A DNA stretch of 16,123 nucleotides from Prevotellaceae bacterium UBA4336 (GTDB taxonomy: Bacteria > Bacteroidota > Bacteroidia > Bacteroidales > Bacteroidaceae). Of this stretch, positions 6,144 to 13,409 are shown piece by piece. The position numbers and the translations under genes are program-made. The stretch lies in contig DGTM01000013.1 in the NCBI GenBank assembly GCA_002394305.1, forward strand, positions 21,184 to 37,306, in the 5' to 3' direction. Position 1 is the stretch's first letter. Each line of letters opens with the position of its first letter. The notes beneath the pieces were generated by a model. It was not told where the DNA came from. It saw nothing but the letters and a program-made list of their open reading frames with translations, and searched no databases.

Positions 6144-9100
6144 CTATTGGATGAAGGTCCTGCCCTGTTGCACGTAGACTTGCTTTTTCTGTCCGCCGGC
6201 GAGGTGCTTCTTGAGGTTCTCGGGAGACAGGCGGATGCCGCCGAGCGTATAGAACTGTTCGTCGGAACCCTTCACGGCATCGGCGGACGTGGTGCGGCCT
6301 ATGCCTGTGCCGTCCTCGTAGGTGATGGTCACGGTGTCGTCCTTCCCGACGCCCGGAATGGTGTAGACGTTCCTGTCGCGAATGGGAGCCACGCCTTCGC
6401 CGTTCAGGCGGATGGTGTAGCCAGCGTCCTTCAGTCCCTCGTAGCGTATGCGTAGGGGCTGTCCGGCCTTGCTGACGATGGTGGCAGCGGTGATTTTGCC
6501 TTCCTGCCATGTCTCGTCGACGATGAAGCAGCCCTGCGCCTTCAGTCCGCTCACGCTGCCGCTCTTCCATGCCGAGGGTAGGGCAGGGAGCAGGGTGACG
6601 ATGTCGTCGTAGGACTGCAGGAGCATTTCGCAGATGCCGCTCGTGCAGCCATAGTTGCCGTCAATCTGGAAAGGCGAGTGTGCGTCGAACAGGTTGTAGT
6701 AGCATCCGCCGTGGTTAGCCATCTCGATGACGTAACTGCCCGAGTGCCGCAGGGCCAGGTTGAGGTTCTTGCGGGCTCGGTCGCCGTCGAGGCAACGGCT
6801 GTAGGTGTTCGTCTGCCATCCCATCGACCATCCTGTCACGTCGCCGTTGCGGGCAATCTGCGAGTTGTAGGCAGCCGTGAACAGACGCTTGCCCTCCGTG
6901 GTCTGGTCGAAGGCGCTGACCTGTGCCAAGGGGTAGAGCGCCATCAGGTGCGAGAGGTGACGGTGGCCCGGGTCGGAGAGCGGATTGTTCTTCCATTCCG
7001 AGAGGCAGAGCTTGCCGCCGTAGGTCTCGGTCCACAGTCCGCGGTCGAAGTTGTCGTAGAGGTCCTGTATGGCTGCTATTTCGGCGGCTGTGAGGGGCGA
7101 GTCTTCGCCCAGCACCTTGTGTCCCTCCATCACGTTGTCGAGCACCTCGTAGCTCGTCTGTTGTGCAAAGGCCGTCACGTCTATAGGGCCGTGCTCAGGG
7201 CTGAACTCGCCTTTTATCTCGTAGCGTCCGTTGGCATCCTTCGTGGCGGTGGACTTGATGAAAAGTGCGTATTGGTACATGACAGGCAGGGCATGGCGCA
7301 GGAAGTCGCGGTCCATCGTGTACTTATAGTAGCGCCAAAGGTGCGTACAGTACCAGGCTCCGAGCGTCTTCATCGAGCCGTTGCACCACGTCGACGTGCC
7401 GCCGAAGATGTTGTTCTCCACGGCCACGGCCCATCCCCGGGCTCCGCTTTGTATCTTCGTTGCCAGCTGGTACCACGGGGAGTTGCTGCCAGGTGCGCCT
7501 AGGTCGAGTATGTGGTTCAGGAAGGGCAAGTGCATCTCCGAAAGGTTGGCAGGGTCGGCAGGCCAGTAGTTCATTTGCACGTTGATGTCGGCATGTATGT
7601 CGCAATGCCAGAAGGACGTGTTGCTGCGGTCGTTCCAGATGCCCTGCAGGTTGGATGGCGCGTGGATTGTGGTGTCGAGGTTCGCTCCGATGGTGAGGTA
7701 GCGGCCGTATTGGAAGTAGAGCGTCTCGAGGAAGAGGCCGTCGCTGCTCTGGCGGTTCTGCTCGGCGGCGTTGTAGAACTTGATAAGATTCTCGGTGGTC
7801 ATCGTCGAAGCCCCGCCCAGCTGCAGGTCCACGCGGTTCATCAGCCCTTTGTGCAGCGTCATGTGTTTGGTCAGGAGGTTGGCGTATCCCTCGCCGATGG
7901 CGTTGTCGATGCGCGACGTGACGGTGGCTGCCAGGCTGGATGCCGATGCTCCGCTCACGCATCCGGCCTTGGTGGCGTCGTAGTCCGTAGCCGCAGCCAT
8001 GAAGATGTCGGCCCACGTGGCGCCACTCACGTTGATGCCCTCGTTTGTGACACTCAGCGTGCCGTCGGTCATCACGCGGAACTGCGTGTTGTAGCTCACT
8101 ATCTGCAGCTTGCCGCGGAAGGTTGCAGAGGCCGTTCCGTCGCTCTCTGCCGCATAGGTCACACCACCGGCGTTGATTTGTCCGTCGGGTGCATAGCAGA
8201 TGCCCAGGGCAAGCGGCCCGGTGCCTTCCGCTTCGTAGTGCGCCACAAAGACGCGGTCGGTGGCCGAGGCAAAGTAGCGGCGGCGGAAGTTCGTCTGATG
8301 GTCGGGCGACTGGAAGTTGACGCCTGCCACGCCGTGGATGATGTCGAGGTAACGGCTGTAGTTCTCAATGGGCTTGTTGTCGCCTGCTTTCGCCGAGAAG
8401 GTGTCGCTCTTGTCCTTCACCAGGATGGAACCGAAGTTCTGGAAGTAGCCTTGCCCCACGGAGCTGCCGTTCGTAGTATAGCCGCTCCAGAGGGTCTTCT
8501 CGTTGAACTGTATGTCGTCGCAGAGGATGCCGCCGCGAATGGTGGCTCCCAGCTGGCCGTTTCCCAGCGGAAGGGCATACTCCATCCACGTGTCGGAAAC
8601 GCCTGTGGCCGTGGCCGGCGTGTCGTACCAAAGCGAGAGGTCGTGGATGTCGGTCGGACGCGAGCCTTTCTGCCCAACGCAGAACTCGGCTGGCAGTACG
8701 TCGGCTTCGGCCACGAGGAAGAGGACGTTGCCCCCTTCGCCGCCCGACCACAGGCCAATCTCCTTGCCGGCACCCGTGCCGCCCCACTGGTTGAAGTAGC
8801 GGTTGACCTGCGATGCCGCACCGTTCCACGAGATTTCGTACATACCGGCATAGTTCGTGTTGGTCGTCTCCTCGATGGTGAATCCCTTGGCATCTGCACT
8901 GAGCCGTGTCTTCAGACGGCTGCCGTCGTAATAGGCACGTCGGCCTGAGCCCTTGTTCACCAGCTGGAACTGCTCGGCCTCGCCCACGAGTTTCCAGAGC
9001 TGGCTTGCCTCGCCGTATCTGCGAGCTTGCGTCGTGACGCATTGCGAAGCGCCCATGTCCTGCAGCACGAGGCTGGAATTGGCAAATGTCACGTAGAAGT

Positions 9101-9644
9101 AGTTGTCGTCCTGCCCGTCCGCGCTGAAGATGTCGTCGGGGATGCCTTGAACCGTAAAGATGAAGCGCGAGCCGGCATCGCTGCTGCCTGCCGCGTTGTC
9201 CCAGTAGGCCAGGTAGTTGCCACGCTTGTTCCAGTACTTGTTGTCCGAGCCGTGGTCCTTTATCCAGAAGCCGTTGCCGTTCTTGCCCATGTCGAATTTC
9301 GTTGCGTTGCTCGTGTTGCTTGCGACAACCATCTTGCCTCGTCCGCTGGCTTCCGTGCCCGACATGCCCAGCACATACCTCTCGCCCCGAGCCTTGTTGT
9401 AGAACGTATAGCCCTCCGCGTCGTTGCCGATGAAGGTCCAGAGTCCGTTGTCGCTCGTGTCCTCCGTCGTGTTGCTGAGCATCAGGTACATGCCGTTCAT
9501 GTATCCGGACTTGGTGCTCAGATACCCGCCGTTGTCAACTTTGATGGTATACCAGCGTGCTTTCTCCAGGTCGACCGCGCCTACTGCGCCGACAAGCATC
9601 GCAAAGATTAAAAATAAAGTAAAACGTTTCATGGTATTTTTCAT
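6144..9644 (-). CDS. Secreted GH95 family glycoside hydrolase (alpha-L-fucosidase/alpha-L-galactosidase type) with N-terminal lectin-like domains
   Basis: This exported 1166-residue enzyme probably removes terminal alpha-linked L-fucose or L-galactose from glycans. Seen: signal peptide to about residue 23 (TLFLIFAMLVGAVGA). Two beta-trefoil/ricin-like modules follow at about 28-170 (WYTIKVDNGGYLSTKSG, GYTFYNKARG) and 178-310 (QLWKLVG, FQLVNKGSG). The GH95 catalytic region spans about 333-1110: WMEYALPLGNGQLGA, NEKTLWSG, NLQGIW, DINVQMNYWPA, GHRHLSHL, FDAHSPFQIDGNYG, LLPALPSAW. Probable catalytic residues are Glu883 (LSEW) as acid and Asp995 (QIDGN). Asn688 corresponds to Asn423 of the Bifidobacterium bifidum fucosidase, but the partner Asn421 is Asp686 here. 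The C-terminal tail (FYTLGGIRLSPENL to the end) is a short segment often seen on secreted Bacteroidota proteins. GH95 enzymes are usually about 800 residues. The start may be ATG 9644 or ATG 9632, four codons later; the former lies inside a heptamer tract. It is downstream of aroB on the same strand. Confidence 0.93.
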   Translation of the reverse strand: MKNTMKRFTLFLIFAMLVGAVGAVDLEKARWYTIKVDNGGYLSTKSGYMNGMYLMLSNTTEDTSDNGLWTFIGNDAEGYTFYNKARGERYVLGMSGTEASGRGKMVVASNTSNATKFDMGKNGNGFWIKDHGSDNKYWNKRGNYLAYWDNAAGSSDAGSRFIFTVQGIPDDIFSADGQDDNYFYVTFANSSLVLQDMGASQCVTTQARRYGEASQLWKLVGEAEQFQLVNKGSGRRAYYDGSRLKTRLSADAKGFTIEETTNTNYAGMYEISWNGAASQVNRYFNQWGGTGAGKEIGLWSGGEGGNVLFLVAEADVLPAEFCVGQKGSRPTDIHDLSLWYDTPATATGVSDTWMEYALPLGNGQLGATIRGGILCDDIQFNEKTLWSGYTTNGSSVGQGYFQNFGSILVKDKSDTFSAKAGDNKPIENYSRYLDIIHGVAGVNFQSPDHQTNFRRRYFASATDRVFVAHYEAEGTGPLALGICYAPDGQINAGGVTYAAESDGTASATFRGKLQIVSYNTQFRVMTDGTLSVTNEGINVSGATWADIFMAAATDYDATKAGCVSGASASSLAATVTSRIDNAIGEGYANLLTKHMTLHKGLMNRVDLQLGGASTMTTENLIKFYNAAEQNRQSSDGLFLETLYFQYGRYLTIGANLDTTIHAPSNLQGIWNDRSNTSFWHCDIHADINVQMNYWPADPANLSEMHLPFLNHILDLGAPGSNSPWYQLATKIQSGARGWAVAVENNIFGGTSTWCNGSMKTLGAWYCTHLWRYYKYTMDRDFLRHALPVMYQYALFIKSTATKDANGRYEIKGEFSPEHGPIDVTAFAQQTSYEVLDNVMEGHKVLGEDSPLTAAEIAAIQDLYDNFDRGLWTETYGGKLCLSEWKNNPLSDPGHRHLSHLMALYPLAQVSAFDQTTEGKRLFTAAYNSQIARNGDVTGWSMGWQTNTYSRCLDGDRARKNLNLALRHSGSYVIEMANHGGCYYNLFDAHSPFQIDGNYGCTSGICEMLLQSYDDIVTLLPALPSAWKSGSVSGLKAQGCFIVDETWQEGKITAATIVSKAGQPLRIRYEGLKDAGYTIRLNGEGVAPIRDRNVYTIPGVGKDDTVTITYEDGTGIGRTTSADAVKGSDEQFYTLGGIRLSPENLKKHLAGGQKKQVYVQQGRTFIQ

Positions 9645-9742
9645 TCTTTCATTCTCTATTCTTCATTCTCTATTCTTCATTCTTCACTTCTCATCTTCCA
9701 CTTTTCACTTTTAATTTTTCACTTTTCATTTTTCATTCTTTC
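9636..9742 (-). repeat. Purine-rich 7-bp tandem repeat tract (consensus GAARAAT) filling the aroB-GH95 gap
   Basis: Read on the minus strand, the gap from the aroB stop to the GH95 start consists only of repeats. There is one octamer GAAAGAAT (9742-9735), twelve contiguous heptamers (9734-9651), a second octamer GAAAGAAT (9650-9643) and a last heptamer GAAAAAT (9642-9636); ACC and ATG 9632 follow. Heptamer variants are GAAAAAT, GAAAAGT, GAAGAAT, AGAGAAT, TAAAAGT, GGAAGAT and GAGAAGT. No TAnnTTTG box or hairpin is visible in it. Confidence 0.93.
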
Positions 9743-10795
9743 CTATCCTTCCCGCAGGAAGTCGAGCATCTCGAAGATTTCCTCCTTCGAGGCCTGTTGG
9801 TTGATGCGGATGTCGCCGATGCCGCCAAGCAAGGTGAAGTTGATGCGGCCCGCTTCGTTCTTCTTGTCGTGCGTCATGAAGGCATAGAGCCTGTCATACT
9901 GCTTGCAGTCGAGTGGGAAGTCGCCGTAGTTCTGGCGGATGAACTGCACGGTCTGCCTGAGCTTATCCTTTGGGAAGCCGCATTTCACGGTGCTCAGGTA
10001 GAGTTCGCAGATAAGCCCCCATGCCACCGCATAGCCGTGCAGGACGGTGCGTCCCTCTTCCAGCGCCAAGCTCTCCAGGGCGTGACCGGCCGTGTGTCCC
10101 AGGTTCAGCGCCTTGCGGATGCCCTTTTCTGTCGGGTCCTCCTCTACGATGCGTTCCTTCACGGCCACGCTCTTTGCAACCAGCGCCCCGAGCCGCTCGT
10201 AGTCGGGTTCATCAAGGTCGAAGCTAAGAAGCTCCGCCCAGCTCTCCTCGTTGCTGATGAGGCCGTGCTTCAGCATCTCGGCATAGCCGGAAAGGATGTT
10301 GCGCATATCAAGCGAACGCAGGAAGTCGGTGGAGAGAATGACCGTCAGAGCGCAGTTGAAGACACCTATCTCGTTCTTCAGCCCGCCGAAGTTGATGCCC
10401 GTCTTGCCGCCCACGCTCGCATCCACTTGGCTGAGCAGCGTCGTCGGTATGTTGATGTAGTCGAGGCCGCGCTTGAAGGTGCTGGCAGCGAATCCGCCCA
10501 GGTCCGTCACCATGCCGCCGCCCAGGTTCAGCAGGAGGGAGTGGCGCGTGGCGCCGCCTTGCTGCAAAGCCGTCCAGACGTGTGTCAGCGAATCGAGCGT
10601 CTTGTGCTCGTCCGTATCGCCGATAGTAATCATTTGTGCCCCCTGCAGGCAATGCAACGTGCTCACCAAAGGCCAGCACAGGCCGAGCGTCGTGGTGTCG
10701 GTAAGTACGAAGATGCGGTCGTGCGGCCGACGGCCGACGGCTTCCTCGATATCTTGTCCAAGGTTGCGGCTGATGATGATGTCTTGTCTCTCCAT
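9743..10795 (-). CDS. aroB: 3-dehydroquinate synthase
   Basis: The enzyme converts DAHP to 3-dehydroquinate, the second step of the shikimate pathway, in the cytosol; the pathway feeds aromatic amino acids and folate precursors. The 350-residue length is normal. Seen: NAD-binding and phosphate-binding signatures GDTDEHKTLDS (59-69), GGGMVTDLGGFAASTFKRG (92-110) and PTTLLSQVDASVGGKTGIN (117-135). Zinc ligands are Glu173 (YAEMLKHG), His234 (NLGHTAGHALE) and His253 (VLHGYAVAWG). The start is ATG 10795; a -7 box lies about 40 bases upstream. It is the first gene of a minus-strand pair with the GH95 enzyme, a functional mismatch that suggests chance linkage or read-through. It is divergent from ribE. 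Confidence 0.98.
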   Translation of the reverse strand: MERQDIIISRNLGQDIEEAVGRRPHDRIFVLTDTTTLGLCWPLVSTLHCLQGAQMITIGDTDEHKTLDSLTHVWTALQQGGATRHSLLLNLGGGMVTDLGGFAASTFKRGLDYINIPTTLLSQVDASVGGKTGINFGGLKNEIGVFNCALTVILSTDFLRSLDMRNILSGYAEMLKHGLISNEESWAELLSFDLDEPDYERLGALVAKSVAVKERIVEEDPTEKGIRKALNLGHTAGHALESLALEEGRTVLHGYAVAWGLICELYLSTVKCGFPKDKLRQTVQFIRQNYGDFPLDCKQYDRLYAFMTHDKKNEAGRINFTLLGGIGDIRINQQASKEEIFEMLDFLREG

Positions 10796-10834
10796 CTATC
10801 TATATATAAAATATAATATGTATGTATCTCGCGA

Positions 10835-10842
10835 CAAAGATA
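10835..10842 (-). promoter_or_regulatory. -7 box TATCTTTG of aroB
   Basis: On the minus strand this is TATCTTTG, a perfect TAnnTTTG box, 39 bases before the aroB ATG. A TTTG farther upstream (minus strand, 10870-10867) has a 24-base spacer, somewhat longer than usual. The leader is a very AT-rich low-complexity run (10796-10830) with short TCTA/GTAT repeats. Confidence 0.65.
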
Positions 10843-10870
10843 CGCATAAATCCCGACATAAATGCTCAAA

Positions 10871-10895
10871 CCTCGGGGAAACTGCACTTCGGAGG
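10871..10895. promoter_or_regulatory. Imperfect inverted repeat between the aroB and ribE promoters, possible operator
   Basis: CCTC at 10871-10874 pairs with GAGG at 10892-10895, with further partial pairing inward (G-C and two G-T pairs, one mismatch), around a central AAACTGCA region. It sits between the two divergent promoters, where a shared regulator could bind. This is inference from position and weak symmetry only. Confidence 0.2.
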
Positions 10896-10915
10896 GCAAT
10901 TTTGTGGCAAAGTGT

Positions 10916-10946
10916 TTTGTTTTCTCGCAGAATAAGTATATCTTTG
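10916..10946 (+). promoter_or_regulatory. Promoter of ribE: TTTG, 19 bp, TATCTTTG
   Basis: TTTG at 10916-10919 and TATCTTTG at 10939-10946 are separated by 19 bases, an excellent match to the Bacteroidota housekeeping promoter. The expected start near 10952 gives a leader of under 30 bases, too short for an FMN riboswitch. It could drive ribE, the tandem esterase, folA and thyA as one unit. Confidence 0.82.
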
Positions 10947-10979
10947 TGACGCGAAACAAACATAAAGAACCAAGCACAC

Positions 10980-11585
10980 ATGTTTTCCGGAATAGTAGAG
11001 AGTATGGCTCGCGTGGTAGCCATAGAGCATGATCAGGACAATGTCCACCTGACTTTGACTTGTCCTTTCGCCCAGGAACTGGGCATCGACCAAAGTATTG
11101 CACACAACGGCGTATGCCTGACGGTCGTCCGTCGCGAAGGCGAAAACTATACAGTCACCGCCATGCGCGAGACCTTGGAGCGCAGCAACCTCGGACTGCT
11201 GCGTGTCGGCGACGAAGTGAACGTGGAGCGCTCGATGCAGATGAACGGACGGCTGGACGGGCACATCGTCCAGGGGCACGTCGACCAGACTGCCACCTGC
11301 ATAGCCGTCGAGGATCAGCAAGGCAGCTATCAGTACACGTTCAAGTATGAAAGCACGAAGGAAATGGTTCGGCACGGCTACTTCACCGTCGACAAAGGCA
11401 GCGTCACAGTCAATGGCGTCAGCCTCACCGTCTGCAGGCCCACGGAAGACACCTTCCAGGTCTGCATCATCCCCTATACCTATGAGCACACAAACTTCCA
11501 TGCCATTCAGGTGGGCACGGTTGTCAACATCGAGTTCGACATCATCGGGAAGTACTTGGCACGAATGCGAAACCTTGAAGAGTAA
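10980..11585 (+). CDS. ribE: Riboflavin synthase, alpha subunit
   Basis: The enzyme catalyses dismutation of two 6,7-dimethyl-8-ribityllumazine molecules into riboflavin and a pyrimidine, the last step of vitamin B2 synthesis. Seen: 201 residues made of two homologous lumazine-binding beta-barrels. The first (about 1-95) starts with the diagnostic MFSGIVE and has HNGVCLTVV. The second (about 97-190) starts with GHIVQGHVD and has VNGVSLTVC, the same motif repeated. The C-terminal helix is IIGKYLARM. Length and motifs are standard for RibE (called RibC in some species). The start is ATG 10980, about 34 bases after the -7 box. The next gene follows after only 19 bases. Confidence 0.98.
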   Translation: MFSGIVESMARVVAIEHDQDNVHLTLTCPFAQELGIDQSIAHNGVCLTVVRREGENYTVTAMRETLERSNLGLLRVGDEVNVERSMQMNGRLDGHIVQGHVDQTATCIAVEDQQGSYQYTFKYESTKEMVRHGYFTVDKGSVTVNGVSLTVCRPTEDTFQVCIIPYTYEHTNFHAIQVGTVVNIEFDIIGKYLARMRNLEE

Positions 11586-11604
11586 CCATTTATAAACCTA
11601 AGTT

Positions 11605-13371
11605 ATGAAACGACACATATTATTTATCGTCCTGCTTCTGTTGCCAGCCTTAGCATCGCAATGGACATCGTTCAACGCCCAGGGGGCAGCCCAGGCAAAG
11701 CATATTTCCATATGGCCGAAAGGCAAGATGCCCGATGCACAACCGCAGCAGATAGCGGCCATGACTGCCGAGACACGTCAGGAAGGCTTCAATCCCGACA
11801 AGAGCCGCATGCCCTACCTGGAGTGGATGGAAAAGCCCGAAACGTCGAACGGCGGCTGCATGATTCTCATCTCTGGCGGCGGATACAACAGCACTTGCGA
11901 CGACAACCTCATTGCGCTTTGGACGAAGCGCTTCACGGAACTTGGCTTCCAGTGCGTCAACTTTGTCTATCGCACACCGCGGCCCGAAGGGTTGCCCATC
12001 TATAAGACAGCTTGGGAGGACGGCCAACGAGCCGTCCGCATGGTGCGAAGCGAAGCGAAGAAGCGCGGTTTCGACCCTGAGAAGATTGGCACCATCAGCA
12101 TGTCGGCAGGGTCGCACCTCGCACTGCTGCTTGCTACGAGCTCCATGACACGTGCCTACGCTCCTGTCGACGCGTTGGACGACGTCCCCTGTCACGTGAA
12201 CTTCGCCATCGTCAACGCTCCTGCATACGTGCTCAGCGACAGCGAAGGCGGCACGCCCAATGTGCGTCTCGGCTACGGTCCTGACGTCAAGCTCGACACC
12301 ATCTTCCATTTCGACGAGAAGACCTGCCCCATGAGCCTGCATCATGGCGGAAACGACCCCTACAGCCCCAATGCCTCGACGATGGTGTTTCGCCAGCTGC
12401 GCAAGCGGAAAATCAATGCCGAGCTGCATCTCTATCCCGGCAAGGGGCATGGCGCCTTTGGCTTGGAACGTGGCATCGAGTTCCTGCAGCAAATGGGCCT
12501 GCTGCTCACTCCGCTTGCTCCAGAAGTGGAAATCATGAAGCGCTTCGACAATGACAACGACCGTGCGAAGTATGTCAAGGAGAACATCTGGCCCGACGGC
12601 AAGATGCCTTATCCGCAGGCAGACCAGGGCACGCCGTATATTGAATGGCACATCCCTGCCAACCTCAAGACGAAGGCCATACAGATCATCTATTCCGGCG
12701 GCAGCTACATGGGCAACGGCCCCGACGGATTCGAGGTGGCTCCGGCCCGTCGCTACCTCAACAGCCTGGGCATGGCTGTCGTGACGATGCGCTATCGTAC
12801 GCCCCGACCTGCTGCCCAGACGGGCTTGAAGAAGCACATTTCCGCATGGCAAGACCTGCAGCGTGCCATTCGCATCGTCAAGAGCAAGGCGGCCGACTAT
12901 GGTCTCGACCCGAACAACATCGGCATCATGGGCAGCAGTGCCGGCGGACATCTCACCCTGATGGGCGTCACCTCGTCCGTGCAACAGGCCTATCTGCCCA
13001 TCGACGACCTCGACAAGCAGCCTTGCAACGTGCAGTGGGGCATTGGCATCTATCCCGCCTATGCCTTGACCGATGGTGCAGAGGAGAACAATACGACCAG
13101 CGGAACAGACGATAGCGCCGTCCTTGTGCCTGAGTTTAACTTCGACCTCAAGACCGTGCCGATGCTTTTTGTCCACGGCGATGAGGACGGCTGGGCTGCC
13201 ATGAACTCCGTCAAGACCTGGGAGAAGATGCGTGCCATGGGCATACAGAGCGAACTGCATATCCTTGCCAAGCGCAACCATTGCTTCCAGCGGACGGCTT
13301 CGCCCGGCACTGGCAGCTACACCTATTTGGAACGCATCAGCGACTTCCTGAAGGAAATGAAGAAACTCTAA
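11605..13371 (+). CDS. Secreted tandem-domain alpha/beta-hydrolase (BD-FAE/acetyl-esterase-like), two complete catalytic domains in one chain
   Basis: The 588-residue protein is probably an exported carbohydrate esterase. Seen: signal peptide to about residue 26. Two homologous alpha/beta-hydrolase domains follow (about 33-305 and 325-588), each opening with IWP.GKMP and holding an oxyanion-type SGG(G/S)Y, a YRTPRP segment, a nucleophile elbow and an Asp and His in order. Domain 1: Ser167 (ISMSAGSH), Asp251 (GGNDPYSPN), His282 (GKGHGAF). Domain 2: Ser445 (GSSAGGH), Asp528 (HGDEDGW), His559 (KRNHCF). The spacing between equivalent residues is 278, 277 and 277, so the chain is an in-frame duplication. 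Domain 1 has a degenerate elbow (S-x-S-A-G-S in place of G-x-S-A-G-G). It lies 19 bases after ribE and 38 before folA. Substrate is unknown; acetyl or feruloyl esters on plant glycans are plausible from the family. Confidence 0.9.
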   Translation: MKRHILFIVLLLLPALASQWTSFNAQGAAQAKHISIWPKGKMPDAQPQQIAAMTAETRQEGFNPDKSRMPYLEWMEKPETSNGGCMILISGGGYNSTCDDNLIALWTKRFTELGFQCVNFVYRTPRPEGLPIYKTAWEDGQRAVRMVRSEAKKRGFDPEKIGTISMSAGSHLALLLATSSMTRAYAPVDALDDVPCHVNFAIVNAPAYVLSDSEGGTPNVRLGYGPDVKLDTIFHFDEKTCPMSLHHGGNDPYSPNASTMVFRQLRKRKINAELHLYPGKGHGAFGLERGIEFLQQMGLLLTPLAPEVEIMKRFDNDNDRAKYVKENIWPDGKMPYPQADQGTPYIEWHIPANLKTKAIQIIYSGGSYMGNGPDGFEVAPARRYLNSLGMAVVTMRYRTPRPAAQTGLKKHISAWQDLQRAIRIVKSKAADYGLDPNNIGIMGSSAGGHLTLMGVTSSVQQAYLPIDDLDKQPCNVQWGIGIYPAYALTDGAEENNTTSGTDDSAVLVPEFNFDLKTVPMLFVHGDEDGWAAMNSVKTWEKMRAMGIQSELHILAKRNHCFQRTASPGTGSYTYLERISDFLKEMKKL

Positions 13372-13407
13372 CCTCCAACCTCTAACCCCTAACCCCTAAC
13401 CCCTATA
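13366..13407 (+). repeat. Heptamer tandem repeat CTCTAAC/CCCTAAC spanning the esterase stop and reaching the folA start
   Basis: Six contiguous 7-base units: CTCTAAC (13366-13372), CTCCAAC, CTCTAAC, CCCTAAC, CCCTAAC and CCCTATA (13401-13407). The esterase TAA stop (13369-13371) lies in the first unit, and folA's ATG begins two bases after the last. The complementary strand has three GGGG runs spaced by TTA. There is no Shine-Dalgarno for folA; the repeat takes its place. Confidence 0.92.
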
Positions 13408-13409
13408 AA

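Noticed and set aside
7512..8948. Long plus-strand open frame of 478 codons opposite the GH95 gene
   Set aside because: It is antisense to a clearly recognised GH95 catalytic region, shows no recognisable motifs and reflects the GC-rich codon pattern of the real gene.
9636..9742. Possible CRISPR array from the regular repeats
   Set aside because: Units are only 7 bp, contiguous and have no spacers; there are no cas genes.
10947..10979. FMN riboswitch before ribE
   Set aside because: The mapped promoter leaves a leader of under 30 bases, much too short, and no RFN-element motif is seen.
11650..13281. Long minus-strand open frame of 543 codons opposite the tandem esterase
   Set aside because: The plus strand carries duplicated catalytic triads and a signal peptide; the antisense frame has no domain signature and is a GC-bias artefact.
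13366..13407. CCCTAAC repeats as a chromosome end or linear replicon terminus
   Set aside because: The tract is only six units long, internal, and flanked by normal genes on both sides.
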